From Planctomycetaceae bacterium (GTDB lineage Bacteria > Planctomycetota > Planctomycetia > Pirellulales > UBA1268), in the NCBI GenBank assembly GCA_947453875.1, contig CANGIH010000074.1:1-9062 (forward strand): a stretch of 9,062 nt of DNA, read 5' to 3'. This document shows, in pieces, positions 5,793 to 9,062 of the stretch (the stretch's first letter is position 1; each line of letters begins with the position of its first letter). Below the pieces are notes generated by a model. The model had not been told where the DNA came from. It ran no database searches and was given only the letters and a program-made list of their open reading frames with translations. Made by a program: the position numbers and the translations under genes.

Positions 5793-8060
5793 CTACCCCA
5801 AGGAGCAAGCATCTGCTCCGGGTTTCTGCGGATTTGGGGCCGAACGATGCCGACCACCCCCGCTCCTTCCCTCTGCACCATCGTCGTCGATGCGGGTGTC
5901 GTACTCGCGCCGCAGCACTGTCGCCTCGACTGCGGTGCCCTTCCCGGGTTGGCTCGCAAGCGTCAATTGCCCCCCGAGCCGTTCGACGCGCTCGCGCATC
6001 CCCTGGATGCCGAAATGCCCCTCGTTCGCTCCCGCCTGCCGCCCGACGACGAACCCCCGGCCGTCATCGACGACCCGCAGATCGATCGTGCCTTGGTCGT
6101 CACCGTCGGCCACGGTGACATCGATCGTCGCCGGTTTACCGTGCCGCAGCGCGTTGTTGACCGCCTCCTGGCAGACGAGGAGGAGATTGCCGGCGACGAA
6201 CTCGGGCAAGTCTTCGAAGGTTCCCAGAACCTCCACCGTCATCCGCACGTCATGACCGTCACCAACGCGTGCCACCAGCAACTTCAGGGCCTCCTTCAGC
6301 GGCCTGCCGCCGAGCGAAAGGCTGCGCATCGCCCACACCGCCCCCTGGATCTCGGTCTCGGCATACCTGACCATCCGTCTGGCCACGTCGACATGCTGCC
6401 TCGTCTCGCTGCCGACCTCCCGTTCGATGGCGAGGCAGGCGTCGAGCTGGTAGCCGATGCCCCCGATCGTCTGCTGGAGGGTGTCGTGGAGATTGGCCGC
6501 CAGCCGCGTGCGTTCCCGTAATGTCGCCTCGTACTCCACCGCCGCGTCCCGGCGGGAACGCATCTCCATGGCGAGCAGCGCCTGCTGCGCCGCCAGTTGC
6601 CGTCGCAGGAACCACACCCACACCAGTGCCGTTGCCAGGATCAGTCCGGAGGCGACAAGAAAGGTGGCCAAACGGAACGGAGTCCACCAGGGTGGGCTTG
6701 CGTCGACACGAACATCCCCCGCGTCGCGGAGCATCAGCCGCAACCGCTGGGGCATATCGCCGGAGGACTGCCTGGGGTCGATGGGCCAGTCGATCATCGC
6801 CACGCCTGCCACGCTGACAAAGCTCCCGGGCTCGATTCCCGCAAGCGCCCGGAACGCCACTGGGTCGGCCTCCACTGGGACGATCACCCTGTCGCAGCGG
6901 ACCGAGAGGACACCTCCGTCGGCGGTGGGCTGCGATTGGAGGAGGTGGCCGCCGAGACGAACGAGACATCCTTGATAATCACCCGGATCGGCCTGCGTGC
7001 CACGCTCCACGGCAACGGCGTTGGCACGGAGAATCTCCTCTGGCATCGCCACGAGCGGCTCCGGGGGCCCATGGTGGCCCACTTTCCGCGCGGCAGCACT
7101 GCGGATCGACGCCACATGCCCCGACCGATCGACAAACCCCGCCACCTCGACCAGATCTCCGGCCACAAACCGCTCTTCGCTGCCGGCCGCCCCCGCTCCC
7201 AGGCGGACCGTGACACCCCGATGGCCATTCTGGAGATGGAGCGTGCGCCCCGGGATCGAATGGACGACCGTCCCAAACGTCTGCACGCGGTGCCCCCGGC
7301 CAGCCCCGATCCTGAATCGGCCGATCGCTTCGAGTGGCACGGCCGACATCCTGGTGGTCACGTCGGCAGAGATCAGCGTAAACCATTCGGCCCGATCGAC
7401 CGTCAAGCCTGCCCTGTGGATCTCGCCACGGGCGTTCAGGACGCTCGTGGCGGGGCCCGCGACACACACGACCGAATCGACCAGCGACTGCGGATCCTGC
7501 ACGACGCCGGGGTCGACCTGCTCCACCACCGCCATCGGGATTTCGGCCGTGAACAGACGCGTCTGCGTCTCGATCTCGAGCAGCAGGCTCCCGGCCTCAT
7601 GCCACGCCTGCTGCACGACCCCTTCAAGTTCCACAAGCCGGCAGTCCTCGCTCCCCGCGAAGAATGCCTCGACATCACACCGTCTCGGCGGGGGAAGGGG
7701 GCCCCGGTCCCGCCTCACGATCCGCGTCGCCCTGACCGTCGGGATGAACGCGCCGGGCTCGATTCGGCCGCGCACCTCGACCATGTCCCCCACCAACACG
7801 TCGGCGACCTCCCCGGCGGAGTCGACCATGGTGGCTGCAGGGACCGCGACACGGATGCCGCCTGAAGCGTCCTCGACGATCAACTGCTGATCCACCGGCT
7901 GCACGCCGATCACGGCCCCCACCACGGCCACTTCCGGCTTCGGGTCGAGCAGGTCGCGGGGGAGCGTCAGCACATCGACGATCGAACGGATCTCCGTGGC
8001 GCAGCTCGGTGCCACGGAGATGAAGAAGAAGACGACGCTCGCCAACCGCACGATCATCAT
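5793..8060 (-). CDS. Membrane sensor histidine kinase (HisKA_3 / NarL-partner class) with OB-fold-like periplasmic segments
   Basis: A 755-residue kinase counted from the ATG at 8060 (a second ATG follows directly); this start gives a signal peptide (MMIVRLASVVFFFISVAPSC, cleavage near ATE at 21-23), whereas the longer open frame to 8198 does not. Residues 45-450 are exported and contain four OB-fold-like segments at about 45-115, 142-222, 257-325 and 365-450. A transmembrane helix spans about 463-484, followed by a coiled coil. The dimerisation domain carries phospho-acceptor His525 in LAANLHDTLQQ, typical of HisKA_3. The ATPase domain has an N-box (EAVNNALRH, 632-640), G1 (DDGRGF, 665-670) and G2 (GHFGIQGMRERV, 681-692). 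It should autophosphorylate and pass phosphate to the regulator at 4745-5437. The signal sensed is unknown. A 39-residue polar tail (717-755) follows the ATPase domain. No good ribosome site was seen. Confidence 0.92.
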   Translation of the reverse strand: MMIVRLASVVFFFISVAPSCATEIRSIVDVLTLPRDLLDPKPEVAVVGAVIGVQPVDQQLIVEDASGGIRVAVPAATMVDSAGEVADVLVGDMVEVRGRIEPGAFIPTVRATRIVRRDRGPLPPPRRCDVEAFFAGSEDCRLVELEGVVQQAWHEAGSLLLEIETQTRLFTAEIPMAVVEQVDPGVVQDPQSLVDSVVCVAGPATSVLNARGEIHRAGLTVDRAEWFTLISADVTTRMSAVPLEAIGRFRIGAGRGHRVQTFGTVVHSIPGRTLHLQNGHRGVTVRLGAGAAGSEERFVAGDLVEVAGFVDRSGHVASIRSAAARKVGHHGPPEPLVAMPEEILRANAVAVERGTQADPGDYQGCLVRLGGHLLQSQPTADGGVLSVRCDRVIVPVEADPVAFRALAGIEPGSFVSVAGVAMIDWPIDPRQSSGDMPQRLRLMLRDAGDVRVDASPPWWTPFRLATFLVASGLILATALVWVWFLRRQLAAQQALLAMEMRSRRDAAVEYEATLRERTRLAANLHDTLQQTIGGIGYQLDACLAIEREVGSETRQHVDVARRMVRYAETEIQGAVWAMRSLSLGGRPLKEALKLLVARVGDGHDVRMTVEVLGTFEDLPEFVAGNLLLVCQEAVNNALRHGKPATIDVTVADGDDQGTIDLRVVDDGRGFVVGRQAGANEGHFGIQGMRERVERLGGQLTLASQPGKGTAVEATVLRREYDTRIDDDGAEGRSGGGRHRSAPNPQKPGADACSLG

Positions 8061-8247
8061 CGGCCCATTATGGCGCCCGCTCTCCCGCTCGCGGCGGATG
8101 GCCTGGCGCGGGAGCCGGACCGCAGGGGGGAACCGTGCCGGAGGGAACGAATGAGGGGCGGCGTCGATTGGCCGATCCGCCCATGCCACCGTCGCCATTG
8201 CCGTTTTTGCCCCGATCGCCCCCCGTTTCCCGACCTATTTTCGTCGC

Positions 8248-8275
8248 TTGCAAGTCGCCATGGCCTAATTATCGT
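8248..8275 (+). promoter_or_regulatory. Possible sigma-70-like promoter for the repeat-protein gene
   Basis: TTGCAA (8248-8253) and TATCGT (8270-8275) are separated by 16 nt, each matching four of six consensus positions, in the only AT-richer patch of the region. The ATG lies about 95 nt downstream. This is a weak call by eye. Confidence 0.25.
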
Positions 8276-8356
8276 CGTGTCCCGTCGCGCGTGGATCGCT
8301 GCGAAAGACCGCGATGGTGGGGCCGGATGCAGGCCCACCTGGATCCTTCCCCACAT

Positions 8357-8361
8357 CAGGA
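8357..8361 (+). promoter_or_regulatory. Ribosome binding site CAGGA for the repeat-protein gene
   Basis: CAGGA lies 9 nt before the ATG at 8371 and supports that start, which also begins the signal peptide. Confidence 0.55.
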
Positions 8362-8370
8362 TGAACGAAC

Positions 8371-8793
8371 ATGAAGCGGACGCTCGCCGTGGTGGCCCTG
8401 ACAGTTGCGATGGTGGCCTCCGGGGCCAACGAGTCGGAGGCTGCCGGGCTCTTCAACCGAAGCAATGGCGGCGGATTGATCGCCCGGCTCAACAAGCCGC
8501 TCGTGCCGGCGCAGCCGGGCCTGCCGACCGTCAGCCCGCTGGGGCTGATCTCGCCCCGACTGAGTAACACGGTGCTGATCTTCCAGAAGGGGGGCTTTTC
8601 GACCCAGGCCGGGAGGCTGGCGGCACTCGGCGTCGTGTCGCCGCGGATCAGCCCGGCCGTGGCGCTTGTGCGCACCCCCCCGGTGACGACCCAGGCCCGC
8701 CTCAACTACGGCCTCTCGATCCTCTCCCCCCGCTTCGCAACCCTCCTCGGGATGTTCAAGGCGGCCCGCACGCTTCCCACGTCGATCCGCTGA
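8371..8793 (+). CDS. Secreted protein of unknown function with three 29-residue Ser-Pro-Arg repeats
   Basis: I do not recognise this 140-residue protein. It starts with a clear signal peptide (MKRTLAVVALTVAMVASGAN, cleavage probably near ESEAA at 21-25). After a Gly-rich stretch (SNGGG, 31-35) the rest is three repeats of exactly 29 residues, each with a hydrophobic residue, Ser-Pro-Arg and more alternating hydrophobic residues: GLISPRLSNTVLIF (58-71), GVVSPRISPAVALV (87-100) and SILSPRFATLLGMF (116-129). Units 2 and 3 also share a Thr-Gln-Ala before the core (78-80 and 107-109). The mature protein is very basic with almost no acidic residues, no cysteine and no transmembrane helix beyond the signal. 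The start is supported by a CAGGA site. It is divergent from the kinase gene and followed by a 15-bp hairpin, so it is probably transcribed alone. It could be a small cell-surface or envelope protein; that is inference only. Confidence 0.82.
   Translation: MKRTLAVVALTVAMVASGANESEAAGLFNRSNGGGLIARLNKPLVPAQPGLPTVSPLGLISPRLSNTVLIFQKGGFSTQAGRLAALGVVSPRISPAVALVRTPPVTTQARLNYGLSILSPRFATLLGMFKAARTLPTSIR
8503..8763 (+). repeat. Three tandem 87-bp coding repeats
   Basis: The three 29-codon units are 8503-8589, 8590-8676 and 8677-8763. The Ser-Pro-Arg codons start at 8551, 8638 and 8725, exactly 87 nt apart. Units 2 and 3 also share the 11-mer CGACCCAGGCC at 8600-8610 and 8687-8697, again 87 nt apart. 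Unit 1 is more diverged. Confidence 0.75.
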
Positions 8794-8806
8794 CGTTGGC
8801 CCAGCC

Positions 8807-8845
8807 CCACGGTTCCCGGCGGCCATCGTTCGCCGGGAACCGTGG
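8807..8845 (+). terminator. Perfect 15-bp hairpin after the repeat-protein gene
   Basis: CCACGGTTCCCGGCG (8807-8821) and CGCCGGGAACCGTGG (8831-8845) are exact reverse complements around a 9-nt loop, beginning 14 nt after the stop codon. No T-run follows on either strand. It is a likely transcription end or mRNA-protecting hairpin between this gene and the CoA-transferase gene. Confidence 0.65.
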
Positions 8846-8911
8846 CCTGTGGCATGATGGAGGCCGCGCCGTCTCCGCTCCCCCGGATCGCGGCGGGGAA
8901 CCCACGGCACG

Positions 8912-9062
8912 ATGGCGACACAGCTCCGGGAGAAACTTTGCACGGCCGAACAGGCGATGGCCCCCATTGGCGATCGGGTGACGGTCGCCTGCGGCGGGTT
9001 TGTCGGCGCCGCGCATCCCGAAGCCCTCACCGCCGCCCTCGAGCAACGATTCCTGGCCGAAG
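8912..9062 (+). CDS. Acyl-CoA:acetate / propionate-type CoA-transferase, N-terminal fragment (3' end cut by window)
   Basis: The first 50 codons of a gene that runs off the window. The fragment shows the N-terminal pattern of family I CoA-transferases of the propionate CoA-transferase/YdiF type: a short helix (LCTAEQAMAPI), a strand (DRVTVACGG) and the glycine-rich CoA-binding turn FVGAAHPEAL (30-39), followed by a helix (TAALEQRFL). These enzymes move CoA between short-chain acyl groups and acetate or a 3-ketoacid in the cytoplasm. The catalytic glutamate lies far downstream and is not in the window, so activity and substrate cannot be judged. The ATG at 8912 fits the family's usual N-terminus; a GGGGAA about 11 nt upstream may be its ribosome site. 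No signal peptide is present. Confidence 0.75.
   Translation, partial: MATQLREKLCTAEQAMAPIGDRVTVACGGFVGAAHPEALTAALEQRFLAE

Larger units (their letters stand above)
8061..8370. other. 310-nt divergent intergenic region between kinase and repeat-protein genes
   Basis: This stretch must hold the promoters for the minus-strand kinase and the plus-strand repeat protein. No gene is supported in it. On the plus side I see a possible promoter (8248-8275), a leader hairpin at 8316-8339 (GGTGGGGCC / GGCCCACC, one bulged G, 7-nt loop) and a ribosome site at 8357-8361. On the kinase side the DNA is very GC-rich and shows no clear promoter boxes. The local drop in GC around 8231-8275 is the only AT-richer patch. 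Confidence 0.5.

Noticed and set aside
6597..7865. Plus-strand open frame (422 codons) opposite the kinase gene
   Set aside because: Antisense to the sensor region of a well-supported kinase; the composition is that of a shadow frame.
8061..8198. Longer start for the sensor kinase
   Set aside because: Starting at 8198 would bury the signal peptide behind 46 Pro/Arg-rich residues.

Overview
This window is GC-rich DNA, most likely from a planctomycete (Pirellulales-like). The evidence is a secreted mosaic protein that joins a discoidin (F5/8 type C) domain, a blue-copper domain and the planctomycete-type C-terminal heme domain; a secreted PQQ-like beta-propeller protein opening with a WxxWRGP motif; a sensor kinase with OB-fold-like periplasmic segments; and loose gene spacing with small secreted orphans. 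No ribosomal RNA, tRNA, insertion sequence, CRISPR array, phage gene or origin was recognised.

Layout: (1) Nucleotides 1-1824, plus strand: the 3' part of the discoidin/cupredoxin/cytochrome c protein, followed by a perfect 12-bp hairpin. (2) 1912-2718, plus: a YceH-family (DUF480) winged-helix protein with an acidic linker and a coiled-coil tail. Forty nucleotides later comes (3) 2759-4015, plus: an exported PQQ-like beta-propeller protein. (4) 4151-4567, minus: a small exported cytochrome c'-like protein with a C-terminal CxxCH, ending at a textbook T-tract terminator between the convergent genes. (5) 4745-5437, minus: a NarL/FixJ-type response regulator. (6) 5793-8060, minus: a membrane sensor histidine kinase of the HisKA_3 class. 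Kinase and regulator lie in the usual order but are separated by a 355-nt non-coding gap holding a palindrome and three copies of a 7-mer. (7) 8371-8793, plus, divergent from the kinase: an unrecognised secreted protein built from three 29-residue repeats centred on Ser-Pro-Arg. (8) 8912-9062, plus: the first 50 codons of a propionate/acetate-type CoA-transferase, cut by the window end.

How the genes may work together: kinase and regulator almost certainly form one two-component system. Its targets are not visible; the flanking cytochrome c' and the divergent repeat protein are only positional candidates. The window holds two c-type heme proteins and a cupredoxin domain, so periplasmic electron transfer is a theme, but nothing shows that they form one pathway. 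The least explained element is the 29-residue-repeat secreted protein. I found no clear evidence of a completely new multi-gene system.
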